Source: Cylicocyclus nassatus (Eukaryota > Nematoda > Chromadorea > Rhabditida > Strongylidae). Taken from it: a DNA stretch of 64,000 nucleotides. Shown here one piece after another: positions 46,201 through 56,865 of the stretch; positions within the stretch are counted from its first letter, which is position 1; the number at the start of each line of letters is the position of its first letter. Where the stretch lies: contig CATQJL010000112.1 of assembly GCA_958299035.1 (NCBI GenBank), forward strand, positions 16,654,880-16,718,879, written 5' to 3'. The notes under the pieces were generated by a model. That model did no database searches. It was not told the DNA's origin and was given only the letters and a program-made list of their open reading frames with translations. A program made the translations under genes and the position numbers.

Positions 46201-49200
46201 ATCAAATCACCCAAATTTCTTTGAAAACTTGGTCATAGAGGTTATCTGACCTGCTGATTACGAAAATCACATCTGCTTAGCAGTAGAGCTCCTCATTTTA
46301 GGGTCACTGTGGGCAAAATTTGGGACAACACGATTTTCCAGAATTCACCAGCTCTTTTATCTTTTTTCAAGAAGATTCTCCGGCTGCTTCTTAGCGCTCG
46401 ATAATCTGCGGAAGCAGCACAATCCAAAAGTGCTTAAGAGAGTCTTTTACGTTTGATGTGCGCTGCGTTGCGACCTTATGAATCTACGCGCGCAGAAAAT
46501 TTTGAAAAAATTGAAAACGGAATTTCAAGGACATGCTGTATACAGTAGGATTCGACTTGACAAGATGAACACAAATCTGCTTTCTGATTTCGAAAATGTT
46601 CATTCTAAAGAAAGTTACGGCTAGTAGAACTTGGAACACCTTGATTTTTCCAGAGTTTATCAGCTCTTCTATCTCTTTTGAAAGAGAGTCTTCGGCTGCT
46701 GTTTAACGCACGATAATCTAGTGAAAGAGTACTATCGAACGGTGCCCATGGCAGTCTCCTATGTGTGATGCTTGTTGCGTTACACCCATGCGAAGAGGCG
46801 TCGGCATGCAAATTCAAGATTATTGAAAACAAGATATTGGAGACAACCTGTATATTAGAAAATTCGCCTTGACGAGCTGAATACAACATTGTTTTCGGAT
46901 TTTGAATATACTCATTCGGAAAGAAGTTATGGCCCTGCGTAATTTGCGTGATTCACATGAATTTTGGGGAATTTCCGGAAATTTTGCATGTTCTGTGAGT
47001 GGTTTTGTACTATAAGAGATAGAGCGATAAAAACTCACACAGCGTTTTCTAAAGTACATTTCTTATTGTATATCAAAAATGATCCAATTTTGTGTCGTCA
47101 GTGATAAATGATAAAATGATGATATGAATGACAACGACAGATAAGAATGGCTTAAATTCATGCGGTCGATTTCCACGTTCATCTTCCATATAGGTGCAGA
47201 ATTTCAGCCCAAACTTCGGCGTGAAGCGAGTTGAAGCAAAAATGCCATTCTAGGTAAGAATTGGCAGCAATGGCATGTGCCGATGAAAAATCGATCGATT
47301 GCTGCAGGAGGGATCTACAAATTGCACCAAGCAATAGAACTAGAAAAGCCTGTAGATCACTTATAATGAGAGAAAGAGCGATAGAAATTCACACAGCTTT
47401 TCCTACAGCACTTTCCTTACCATATGCAAAAAATGATCCAAAAATGTGATATTATCAGTGATAAATGATAAAATGCTTGTATCAGTGATAAGGGTAAATA
47501 AAAACTGCCCAATTTTTCGCGATAGTTTTCGATAATGAAAACTTCGTACCAGAACCTGCTATTCGTGATTTACGTTGTGATAAATGTTCACAAAAGCCTT
47601 AACATAGAGAACAACAAGGTATCATTGTAAGTCTACCCCCTCACCACGAATTACGGACATACTGTATATCAAACGATTCGTCTCATCAAGCTGAAGCCAA
47701 ATCTACACGCAGATTGCAAATAAAGTGGATTTAAAAGAAGTTATAGCTAAATCCCGCAAGTCCCGCAAATCCCGCGAATCCCGGAAATCCCGTGCAGTCG
47801 CGAATCCCGCAAACATCGCGAATCCCGAAAATCCCGCGAATCCCGGAAATCCCGCAATTTTGGACAAATTCCACGGTCACAACTGTACTTCCTTCCTTGT
47901 TCCCTTCACGATAAAAATCGCTGACTGAAAACGATCTTGCCTCTAAACTATTCTCTTTCCGACATTAGTTTTTTTGCAAGTTGTTGAGGCATTGTCCGCG
48001 GACTCGCGACCTCGAAGCCCGTAGTTCATATTGAGAGTTCTCAACGGAATAACATATTCGCTGTATTACCAGCATCGGCGAAGGGTGCAGTGTGACGCGG
48101 GCGAAATTTGCCACGCGTTAGGGCGCGTCGCATGCGTTGGTGCAGGGCATACCAGCACAAGATCAATGCTGGTTGATACAGCCTATACCTGATACGAGCT
48201 CCTTCAGTCCGTCTTGTGACTGTGATCCATCAACGACCACTCAGATAATCGGGACAGGCGGAACGCAAACTCGCGCTTTCTTGCAGGCGTTCAGCAGAAT
48301 TTTGGACATTGCCAAACCTTCAGCGAGCGTCTTCTTTCACTGTCACGTGTTCTGCCAGCAGGCAGCACAGAATTTTTTGCGAGCAGTCGTTAAATAATTT
48401 CTTCCAGCAAGCGGTGATCATTATTACGCAGTTTCGGGCATACGTCCCGAGCATAGATAACACCTTATATGGCAGAGGTGTTATCGTTGGGTTCAATTTC
48501 CCAAGTTTAGGGTACTTTCTCTCAGCGGAAGGTAGGCTGTGGGTTCTTTATAAAGAAGTGCGCTCAACGTCTTGCATATCGTTTCTTCCACAGTTGCTGC
48601 TACCGTTGGTCTGCGTCTCAGACCTGCCACATGTGGCTACATGTTGGCAACGTCCACTACAACATGTTTGCGACATGTAGCAACATGTTGACAGAGCATT
48701 TTGGCTAGTAGCCTCCACGACAATATGTTGCTGCATGCCGCAAACATGTTGTAGCCAACGTTGCCAACATGTTAGCCACAGTGGCAGTTCTGAGACACAG
48801 ACCAAGGATAGCAGCATCTTGGAATGGACGGTTTATTGAGTCTGCGAGGAGGGGGTCACTGCGCCGCAATCAATCTACAAGCCGCAGTTGTTCTCTGGGC
48901 GTTCGTCTGAAAAGTGGCCAACATTCTTCCGAATCTGGGGGCGGACCGCAAGGAATTAGCCAACTATTCTTCCAGTGCCCGCTTGACTGTGAATAGCACG
49001 GCCGCCTACTCTCGGCGATTCTTTTGTATGTTCCTTCATCCAGCACTATAGTAGATCTTTTTCCAGCTTTTGCTTCTATTCGTATTTCGCTCGGAAGCAG
49101 CGTCTGGGCAAGTCGTATGAATACTTCTGCTTATCTAGCTTAAGCTTTCCGCTGTATCAAAAATCAACTTAGAGGGCGCGAAACTGTCAGAAAGACCATC

Positions 49201-52200
49201 TTCCAAAGATCTGACTATTTCATTTGGACTCGGGCACTCGCGCCTGCCGGCGGCCGTTGCTCCATCATTTTGGGCGGAGCCGAACGCGGCCGGCCACCGG
49301 ACCAGTAAATCATGCCGGTCGGCGGCCGTTCCACTGTGCAAAAGCTCATAAAGCGCACAAGATAGCGCGTACGGTAAGAAAATAACTTCAAACATTGGGC
49401 GCTTGTGTCTCAGCAGAAAACTGCTTTATTAATTTTCGTTATTGTTGGGGTTTTCCATCTCGGTCGCGCCATTTTCTATGTCCGAATTTGATAGTTGATG
49501 TAGCCCATTACTATAATTCCGCTTCCACTATCTTTTTTAGATTTGATCAAACTCCATGGTGTTCGTTATCTCTTCTTTCTATATTCCTGCTTACTTAACT
49601 TACGGCGAACTGCTTATTTTGACTTGAATGGTGAAAAAGCCGAACGTCAGTGAGTTCATGCCAATATTGCTGTGCGTTAAGTCTATGTGTCGCATCCCTT
49701 TTTGGGTTACGAACTAATGAAGTACAAATTGAATGATCACTATTTTTAGGAGACAATTGCAATATGTATGGTGTTTACGTTCTTGTTTTTCTAGGAAGTT
49801 CAGCGAATGGTTGACTGCTCAGTTGTTATTCTAAAATCGAATATTGCTCCTAATGGATGCTCCTCCTCTAACATTGAATTTCTGGACTATGAATTGCTGG
49901 GTATTCTAGAATTTATTTGGTTCCGTTCATCTGGCAGTTGCTACTATACTGACATTTACGATTCGGAAAGCTGTCTGATATCTACCTATCTTTCTGCTAA
50001 TGTGATGGTCACGGCTGCTGGTCCCACTCCAAAAGATGTTTTTTTTTTGAAAATCATGTAAAAACAGCGTTGCAGTGTTTTTCAGGACAGATATAATCAT
50101 GTTCTAACCGTCTGCTGTTATGCTTTTTTTTTGCTATTTGCTATAAATACTAATACTAACAAACATTATTGCAACTCTATGCATAGCATGTAAGTTTTAG
50201 TGTCAGCTAAGGCAGGCGCTATGCTCCCCGAGGAGTACAGCATGACGACGGGCGATCGCCAGTCGCTACGATGGCGATCGCCAATATTGACGACAAAAAT
50301 CGCCACTTTTACACGTATCAGATGCATTTCGATCGCCGCCATGCTATACTTCTCGAGGAGTATAACGCCTGCCTAAATCGGCAATAGTTTGTTTCATTCA
50401 CAGATCATCGAATGCAGCTTGTTATTGCTTACGTGTGTGTTTAAAAGTACAAGAACTAGAACATTCTGTACCCACTGGCGCATTCGGAACGCTTGTCCGA
50501 CGATGTGTGAACCCGTTGCTTTAGGATCTTTCCATATAGATAAAAAGTTGCTAGCTTTGTAGTCAAATGTATTTTTCGAGGATGACATTCTGTGTGGCAT
50601 TCTTTTTTGTCAATGTCTTCGCATTATATAGTGTTATAATCGAAATGTCCATGTAGATTCACCACCCCGTATTGAGATTACCGTGCTGAAAACTAGAAGT
50701 TAGAATAAGAGATACTGTGGCCCAGCGCCATTTCGGTGCGCCACTGACCCATACCGGCCGGCGGCCGTACGGGTTCCGGCTGGTGGCTGTTCCGGCCGAA
50801 ACGTCGGCGACGAACTAGCCGGCCGTCGAAAGGCCGCCAGCCGGTGCGAGTTCTGAGGAAGTATGGATGCAATGTCTGCAATGGCGGTGACAACCAAAGG
50901 ATGAACTATTGCAGCTTTGAGCGGGATGTGTTCGATCTGCGTAAGTCGTCGTTCCCTCTTGCAGTTCTCAAGTCCATTGCTGTTTTCTCTTCTTCAAAAT
51001 AGAGTTATAATGGAAGAGTTGTGCAGCTGAAGAAAAGCCTTACAAGGCCGTTGCTTTTCGTTTCAATTCCTACATCCAAAATTCCCCACTCATTATTCCC
51101 ATTCTAGTGACATCCGATTTTTCAACGTACTATTTAGGTAATGCTCTTGTGTGCGAACCTTCAAATGCTCAAAATCATCTGCATAAACTTCCGAACTTTA
51201 CAGAGAGCCGATGGACTACGCGGAGCAGAATTCACTGTTTGTATCATTAAATAGTCATGTAAAAGATACTCACTTTTGTAGCTTCAAATCTCTATGAACT
51301 TGCTCCTTACTGTGAAAAAAATTTATTGCATCTGACAATTGATATAGCCAAGAAATAGCGTGATCAACTTCGTATTTGATAGACTGCTTCGAAATAACTA
51401 AAATATCATTTTATTATAAACCAAGTGCTATTCCATTGGGAAACTCACGCCATGCAAGACTGCAATCCATCAATTCCATAACTATGCCCGTACCATTCAG
51501 AGGACAGTTGTAGAGCCCGAAGAATTTTATGCAGTTTTTGTGATTCAAATAGGTATAAAAGATCTTGGCTTCTCGAACTAAGGCACTGCGATAAGCAGAA
51601 CTTGCGTACTTTATGGCGACGTCTCTGGGAACAAACACATTGAAAGCACAGAAAAGCTCTTGCTTGCAAGATAGAAAAGGACTAATTGCAAGATCATTCC
51701 TGCATATATATATATAATATATATATACAGGATGCGCCAAAAATCTTGGTTTACGAAGCCGATCCACAACAAAACAAGCAAGAAATCATTCCACAAACAA
51801 AACAAGCAAGAGATCAATCTTTATCGCACAAGCTCTATACGTTTTAACATTAAACACTTATTCTCTCATAACCACGCTGACTAGAAGAAATGCAATTATT
51901 TCATAGGTATCCTTGCGCTCCTGTGTTTAATTTTGTTTACACTCCTACTACTTGAGAAACTCCGATCACTTGATTCAAATTGTGTACAAATGTTGTGAGA
52001 AGTTTACGATAAATATCCATTCAAATACTGGTAAGTATTAGGTTGTATAGAAAGTTCCCGGGCAGTTCTAAAAATTTCACGTTCAGACTCTTTTTTCTCG
52101 CACTCGGTCAAATTTTTACTGTTCATTTTTTTGCACTATTTTGTAGTAGAGGGCTTAGGGCTTGTAACAACCATTCTTTTGATCAACGCCTAGTCGTATT

Positions 52201-53506
52201 TGGTCTAGAGACTAAGAAAGGAAACCTATTCAAGGGCTAAAATCTCAAAATTTTCTTCCTAATACCAACTGTTCGTCCTAAACAAGCAAAGTCGTCTAAA
52301 TCTTGGATGATTCAAATGAGGAGCTTGTCGACTACAAATCCGCAGCTGCTCTCAAAATTTGCTGTGAGCGCACAAAAGTCACACTCCAACTTTCCTCTGA
52401 CGGCAACTCTTTTCGCAGCTGGCGTCAACTCTGTACGGATCGCTGCGCCTGGCTGATGGGTTCAAAAGACGCGCGAGGCATTACCCAAACAATATATGTA
52501 GCAATCAAAGATTTGGCTCGTTCCGTGCAAAAAGTGAAGGATTCCAAATCATTCACTCAAAAAACGGGGCATTTTCGGAGTGCAAAAATAGCCAATTTTT
52601 CAAACTTTCTGGGAGAATTTTTTTGCAAGGGTTGCCCTAAAGCCGTATTCACCCAATCAACAGCCTTGGTGGATTCCTATATAGCTAGTTAATACGGGCT
52701 CTCCAGCAATCTTCGTGTTTGAAAAAATCATGCACAAACAGGATTGTTTTCAAGTCGACCTTTTCCCTTCTGCGATACTTGTGGCTCGAAATGCAATACT
52801 AAGGACCTAATAAAATGCGCATATCTTGTAGACAACACGTTCTTTGCACCTAAGTTTGCAGCTTTCAAGAAGGATAAATCTGCATGAATTTATAGCCGTT
52901 TGAAGAAAAAATCCGCAAGTGCTCGGGACCTTTCTTTGCAACTTTACGTATAACTCGAAAACATGAGTATGACATGCAAGACTCTCGAGGGAACAGCGGT
53001 AAGCGCAAGTTGCACCGTAGTTGGCTACCACGACTACACTATGTCTCGTGCTAAAGCTCAGATATTCTCCCGGTCTGCATGAATGCGGGAGAGTATATTG
53101 TCTCAGGCAATCTCCCAATCAGAATGCCGGTCTGGGTTTCTCGCGACAGATATGATCAAGTCCCCAGTCATGAGATTGAGTCAATGAGATTTGCGCATGA
53201 AAAACGCTTGAAGCAGCATGAATATCCTCCAAGAATCCTGCTATAAATAGTAAAAATGGATGTATTGCTATTACGAGTGATCTCTTGCCTCTGCTATCAT
53301 TATGCAAGCTCACATCCGCACATAATATACATAACTTGATACACTAAGTATAAAGTCAGTTGCGTCCGTCACAGTTGTGCGGGCTCTTTAAAGAGAATTC
53401 ATAAACTTACTTCCACTGTAAGTCACCGTTGTCAAGGTATCGACATTTGACTACGCGACCGAATGTCCCTTCACCCAGCAGCGTGCCATCCAGATCGTCG
53501 ATTTGA
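37273..53506 (-). CDS. TAK1/MAP3K7-like protein kinase, six exons covering the catalytic domain
   Basis: Serine/threonine MAP3K of the TAK1 type, which in animals activates p38/JNK or Nemo-like kinase cascades. Exons on the minus strand: 53506-53411, 51624-51449, 51397-51274, 43254-43057, 43002-42892, 37375-37273. They join without frame loss into 268 codons and a TGA. Landmarks in order: GEGTFGRVV (glycine loop), DVAIKY (catalytic Lys), REAKIF (helix C Glu), MELMDCSLA (hinge), VHRDLKLQN (catalytic loop), KVCDFGTYTTLHESMT (DFG and activation loop), GTPITMAPEV (APE), CDIYSFGIIMWQVIARR, and CWDDDPDVRPNSEQV (final subdomain). The residues after the APE (YSFGIIMW.VI.RR..PY) match TAK1 best. All catalytic residues are intact. 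Donors are GTAAGT, GTGAGT twice, GTATGT and one odd GTTCGT (exon 4). Exon 4/5 intron is 54 nt, stop-free and in frame, so retention would keep the frame. An N-terminal exon must precede 53506 but was not found. No C-terminal TAB-binding region is seen; an alternative 3' end is possible. Confidence 0.85.
37539..37996. mobile_element. CAGTGGCGG...CCGCCACTG element (hAT-like ends) in a kinase intron
   Basis: Starts CAGTGGCGGCCGAGAAGG, contains an 11-G run, and ends CCTCGCTCCGCCACTG, an inverse of the start. 458 bp, no coding. I could not match an 8-bp target duplication. Confidence 0.6.
38000..39528. other. Kinase intron 5, left part; no gene recognised
   Basis: Part of the intron between kinase exons 5 and 6. 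A piece (38255-38385, GACATGTGTTCCTG..CTCAAGTA..GCCAGTTTGTGG) is repeated at 63120-63225. Otherwise unassigned. Confidence 0.4.
39529..39578. repeat. 25-bp tandem duplication
   Basis: CGAGTCATAAGTCATACACC plus GGTCA occurs twice in a row, 39529-39553 and 39554-39578, identical, directly next to the inverted repeat at 39580. Confidence 0.9.
40073..40668 (-). mobile_element. Non-autonomous Helitron-type element
   Basis: Minus strand begins A|TCTTATATATAAAGC at 40668 and ends near GGGCGGAGCCGAGTAAG at about 40,075. Three internal units of GCTACGG..GGGAGTT..CACAGGGGGGTAAT. The terminal CTAG is altered (TAGCTTACTTACTC). Confidence 0.65.
41274..41388 (-). mobile_element. 115-bp insertion carrying a hammerhead-like motif, 6-bp target duplication
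   Basis: The palindrome's right arm reads CTTCGCAGCT, breaks, and resumes TGCAGCTAAGGACAGC. GCAGCT is present on both sides (41268-41273, 41389-41394), so the intervening 115 bp is an insertion with a 6-bp duplication. Its interior resembles 55560-55650 (GAGCTTGACCAAGATTGTTAT against GAGCCTCACCAAGATGGTAT), next to the PLE-2 3' region. Confidence 0.7.
41326..41369 (-). ncRNA. Hammerhead-ribozyme-like motif (solo)
   Basis: Minus strand: AGGCT (stem I), CCGAAGA (CUGANGA with U4 to C), an extra A, GGCG-TAGAT-CGCC (stem II), GAAA, stem III ACGT-CG-ACGT, C (cleavage position), AGCC (stem I return). All three helices form, with very small stem III as in PLE hammerheads. The U4 change and extra base make activity doubtful. 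Confidence 0.45.
43550..43660. repeat. GGGATTTCGC-type minisatellite, left arm
   Basis: Roughly 9-bp units (GGGATTTCC, GGGATTCGC, GGGATTTGC) repeated about ten times, giving the SRKSRKSR and NPANPENP frames on the minus strand. Mirror copy at 47748-47857. Confidence 0.9.
47748..47857. repeat. Minisatellite, right arm
   Basis: Inverse of 43550-43660 (ATCCCGCAAG, TCCCGCGAA, TCCCGGAAA units). Confidence 0.9.
48545..48830. mobile_element. Hairpin MITE with CAACATGTT repeats
   Basis: GTTGCTGCTACCGTTGGTCTG...GTCTCAGACCTGCCAC at the left pairs with GTGGCAGTTCTGAGACACAG then ACCAAGGATAGCAGC at the right. In between are several CAACATGTT-type words. A relative is at 63680-63890. Confidence 0.65.
48830..50207. 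other. Kinase intron 3, no gene recognised
   Basis: Includes a G+C-rich segment (49230-49340, with GGCGGCCGTT twice), partly echoed at 50750-50850 (GGCCGGCGGCCGT). A clean plus-strand 84-codon frame at 49807-50061 shows no known domain. Confidence 0.4.
50211..50373. mobile_element. 163-bp MITE with TAA target duplication
   Basis: TAA, then GGCAGGCGCTATGCTCCCCG; inverse CGAGGAGTATAACGCCTGCC, then TAA. The TAA flank is PIF/Harbinger-like. The interior pairs as well (CGATCGCC words). Confidence 0.75.
51625..53410. other. Kinase intron 1: repeat relics only
   Basis: Contains (TA)n at 51705-51728, a mariner-like end at 52037 (TTAGGTTGTATAGAAAGTTC) and an open plus-strand frame (52303-52692) with no recognised domain, probably relic interior of that element. 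Confidence 0.4.
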
Positions 53507-54052
53507 CTGCAAATGGATGATCCTATAGATCCAATTACACAAAGATGATGCAATTTGCAAGAGAAAAAATGTTCGCTTTTTTTGCTGAAAGGCAGAAATA
53601 GACACGCATTTTTTTCAAGACAGGAGAAGAAGCCGTTTCGAAGAGGCATTGTGTTAAGCGAAATGTTATAGCCCTGTAGCGAAAATTACTCCCTTTAGGA
53701 AGCACTAAAACGTGATGACGTTAGGCGAGTCTTCTTCACTAAACCTTTGTGGGGGGGGGGGGGAAGAAGGTGGGTATTCGACGTGCGCACGCCCTGTTTA
53801 AACTTTTGAACATGCGGCTTGAATTGAGGAAGGAGGACTGTAACTGGCTCTAAATTACCAATTATCCACACAAGCTTCCTTCAGAGTACGCCGCTACAAC
53901 GGCATACGCGCGCCTGCAGAGTTGCCCATAGTGCCATGCCGGCGCGTGTACTCGCCCCAATCGATCAGATTCCGGCAACAAAGTGAGAACGGTGCTGGAA
54001 TAGAGCTGGCTCGGGCAACTCTGGACGAGCCTTAGGGTGCTATCATCTTAAA

Positions 54053-54710
54053 CAGAGTGTTCTGAAAAAAATGTGCACACTGTTTGATCGTTAGTAAATT
54101 CCTTGCTGACGTCTTTCGCCGACTTTTGGGTACAATCTTTAGAACGAGGTCCAACTTTAACTCAAACTATAAAGCAAATCACTTTCGCTCTTCGTTACTG
54201 TAGGGTTACGGTAAAAACTTCCAGCATATGGAACCACTGTGAAATATGCCATCTGACAAAACTTCTTTCAAAAAATCTGAACAATCGTTTACTAGGATGC
54301 GCGCAGGCAGATTCCACTACACAGGTTTTTATGAGTGTTCAGCTTTTTTGACGGTGCAATCACATTTCTGACAAATGTTGGAAATTCACGATTTACCTAG
54401 GGTAACATAGGAAAGAAGCATCATAGTAAAGTGGAAGTTTCATATTCGAAATCAGCGGCTTCCACTACCATAGTATAAAAGTTTTTATCTTGTTTGGTTT
54501 TGTTCCGAGGCAAAATATGGCCTCCAATGGCCTGAAGTCTCTGAGTAAGTTCAATCTCAATTCTACAGTAACAAAAAGCAATCGCTTATTCGCTCTTTAC
54601 TGCAAGTCTAAGTTGAACATTGCTTTGAAGAATTGTAACTAAAGGTCGGCGAAAGACATCAAAGCAGGGAAGTCACTAACGATCAAACAATGTGCACATT
54701 TTTGGAACTG
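54053..54710. mobile_element. TIR element (Tc1-like termini), about 660 bp
   Basis: AAATGTGCACACTGTTTGATCG then GTTAGTAA near the left and its inverse at 54670-54705. Inner arms pair (GACGTCTTTCGCCGAC against GTCGGCGAAAGACATC). The right end ACTG|TA is immediately followed by a Helitron fragment. Related pieces at 20975 and 26510. Confidence 0.65.
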
Positions 54711-54980
54711 TATATAAAGGTGAATGTCTATTCTGTCTTCTGTCTATATGTGTATGTATTGCGAAATAGAAATTTTTATCTGTGAACCAATTCAGACCAG
54801 ATTTTGCGCACATGGTAGGCTACTTTTCGTTATCGATTGATATCAAATTTATCAATTTTTTGCAATTTTTAACCTACGGGACTGTGGGGTTGGCACAGAG
54901 AAGTAAGTGAGCATGCTAATTACGAATATAATAACCGTTTCTATTGAAAGCGCCGGGCGGATACGGGTATGCCAAGTAGT
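54711..54980 (+). mobile_element. Helitron-type element, degraded
   Basis: TATATAAAGGTGAATGTCT, TAGAAATTTTTATCTGTGAACC, CGATTGATATC, GGCACAGAGAAGTAAGTGAG and GCCGGGCGGATACGGGT follow the family order. The 3' CTAG has become GTAG. Confidence 0.55.
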
Positions 54981-55576
54981 AGCCTATAACTCGCTAGTAA
55001 ATCTGATGGTTAGACTGTGGAAAATACTGGCATGCTCAAAAACTCTAGCTCTTTCTTCGAAAAAACGTTTTAATTCTCATTGTGAAGAAAGAGTTAATTG
55101 AACCCGACGTTAGTCGGGGAACTATGTAGTTTACTTCGGCCCTCGGCATACCCTCACTCGAATGGCACGCGGTTAGTTCTAGTCTGAAGTCAGTCTTTGC
55201 TTTCAACATTATGCAGTGAGTTCAAGTTGGTATATTGCATCTCAGCCTTCCAACTCTTACAGATGAGGGCGTCTAGAGGAAAATTTTTAGCCCTTGTAGC
55301 CGTAAGCCAATATTATATAGCTATGCAGAGACTTTCCAGAAAACTTTTACGAAACAAATCTGCGAGATAGATGACATTTCCTACTTTTTCCGAGGCTCCA
55401 AGAATTCCGGAATTCAGTATTACTAGCTAGCACATCCGCCTTCGCTCGGCGAAAATTCTATTCTATTAGTATTAGCTGACATATCCGGCTCCGCTCGGCT
55501 CGATGTATAAAAATGTTTGAATTGGTACGAGTTTCGGTCTTGGCATAATAACAGTATCCCTCATGAAAGTCTGAGC

Positions 55577-55641
55577 CTCACCAAGATGGTATAACGTCTG
55601 ACGTTTCGGCCAAATCGCCTTCGTCAGAGCCTGTAGGTGAG
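55577..55641 (-). ncRNA. Hammerhead-ribozyme-like motif
   Basis: Minus strand: distal stem I CTCACC pairs with GGTGAG; box CTGACGA (perfect CUGANGA); extra A; GGC-GATTTG-GCC stem II; GAAA; stem III ACGT-CAG-ACGT; then T. The proximal part of stem I (GGCT against ATACC) is partly broken. Same strand as PLE-2 and downstream of its endonuclease. Confidence 0.45.
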
Positions 55642-56173
55642 TAACATACGAGGTCTACTCCCCAAACGCCTTCTCATCTTGCAGGAAGAAGACAAAAATT
55701 GCACGAAACGAGATAGGTTGAACAGCTCACCTTAAACTTGAAATCGAGATCACGCATCACCGGGTGACATGCAATGACTGGCAAGAGAACGATACTTGGT
55801 ATCTGTGGCCTTTTGGGGTGAGATGTACACCATTACACCCGTCTTAAAGTGCTCCCCGAGACTGACTTCCGCTTTTGTTAATCGTTTTTCTGAAAAAAGT
55901 TTATAGGATTTTTGCGCCAAGGGAAATATGGTCGGGATGCCAAAACCGCCGTTACGATGTAGTGTAGAGACTAGTGCGATAGCCTCACAGATTAATGCAG
56001 GTTCAGATTCAAGGCTTTTTGTGTTTTTCAGCTTTGCATTGCCTCAATCAAGCCTCTTTGAAATTTAGGCATACTCGACCGTATTTCTCTTGGACAACCA
56101 ATGACGCGAAAATTCTTCATAATGTGATAATGTTTTCTTATGCCATACGAGGTTTGGTGAAGCTCTTTATTGC

Positions 56174-56211
56174 GGCCTTACGTTTCGACTTATCGTCGTC
56201 TTCAGAGGCCT
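56174..56211 (-). ncRNA. Hammerhead-ribozyme-like motif
   Basis: Minus strand: AGGCCT, CTGAAGA (perfect box), C, GAC-GATAA-GTC, GAAA, CGTA, AGGCC. Stem I is a perfect 5 bp. Stem III is reduced to a single pair, as if for a dimeric hammerhead. It lies about 300 bp downstream of the PLE-2 GIY-YIG region, where PLE terminal repeats carry hammerheads. Confidence 0.45.
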
Positions 56212-56865
56212 CAATTCTGCATAATTTTTTTCAGCAAAACGACTAGCAGAAACGGAAGTCAGGTTCGGAATCAGCATTCCAAGACGAGTGTGATGGTATC
56301 TTAAAAGTATCACTCACTTACAAGGGAACGACACCAAGTATCGTACCCTTGTGAGCGAGTTAGGGTTCCTGACTTAGGAGGTTAGGTGAAACCCGCATAA
56401 TTCGAGGAACGGCCGAGCTCATTAGTTATGACAACGCACTCGTCTTTTCTGTTGTGGATTTCTATTCGAAATCCAGCAGGCCTCTAATGTTTTGCGTGCC
56501 GCAGCCTCTGTTTCTATAAACGGAATTGACGCGCCGCAAGCTCTGTTTCTATAGACAAAATTGACACCGAGACGTCGAATTCTGCGTTGTGATGCTGCAG
56601 CTTACGACGCGTGCCTAGGGTTTTTGAGAGTCTTGACTTGTGCAGCCGTCCATGTGTCCTTTTATCCGCAGGCACAGTGTTTTCTATGTACTCAGCGTCG
56701 CATAACTTGCATGTAATCAGGTACGTCACGCCAGAGCACCTACAATCTTTTGGCCCGTTGGTAGTGCAGATGATGCAGTCCTTTGTTTATCGGTTCTGAC
56801 GTATCTCTGTCGAACGAAACGTTGCCTGAGATTAGGAGGAGGAACTTCGACTACTCGTAGAGAAC

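Larger units (their letters stand above)
43519..47885. mobile_element. 4.37-kb near-perfect palindromic (foldback) element in kinase intron 3
   Basis: Termini CAGTTGTGACCGTGGAATTT and its exact inverse, flanked by TA on each side (43517-43518, 47886-47887). Arms of about 2.1 kb (to about 45,620 and from about 45,790) are almost identical; I counted only a few substitutions and one 4-nt indel. A loop of about 170 bp is unique. No transposase frame; paired open frames (such as 44515-44799 and 46605-46889) are the same DNA read twice. It lies between kinase exons 3 and 4. Confidence 0.85.

Noticed and set aside
44345..47059. Pairs of identical open frames (for example 94 codons at 44515-44799 and 46605-46889)
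   Set aside because: The two arms of the palindrome read on opposite strands; no recognisable domain and no start context.
52303..52692. 129-codon plus-strand frame as a gene
   Set aside because: No domain recognised; it sits behind a mariner-like end at 52037 and is probably relic interior.
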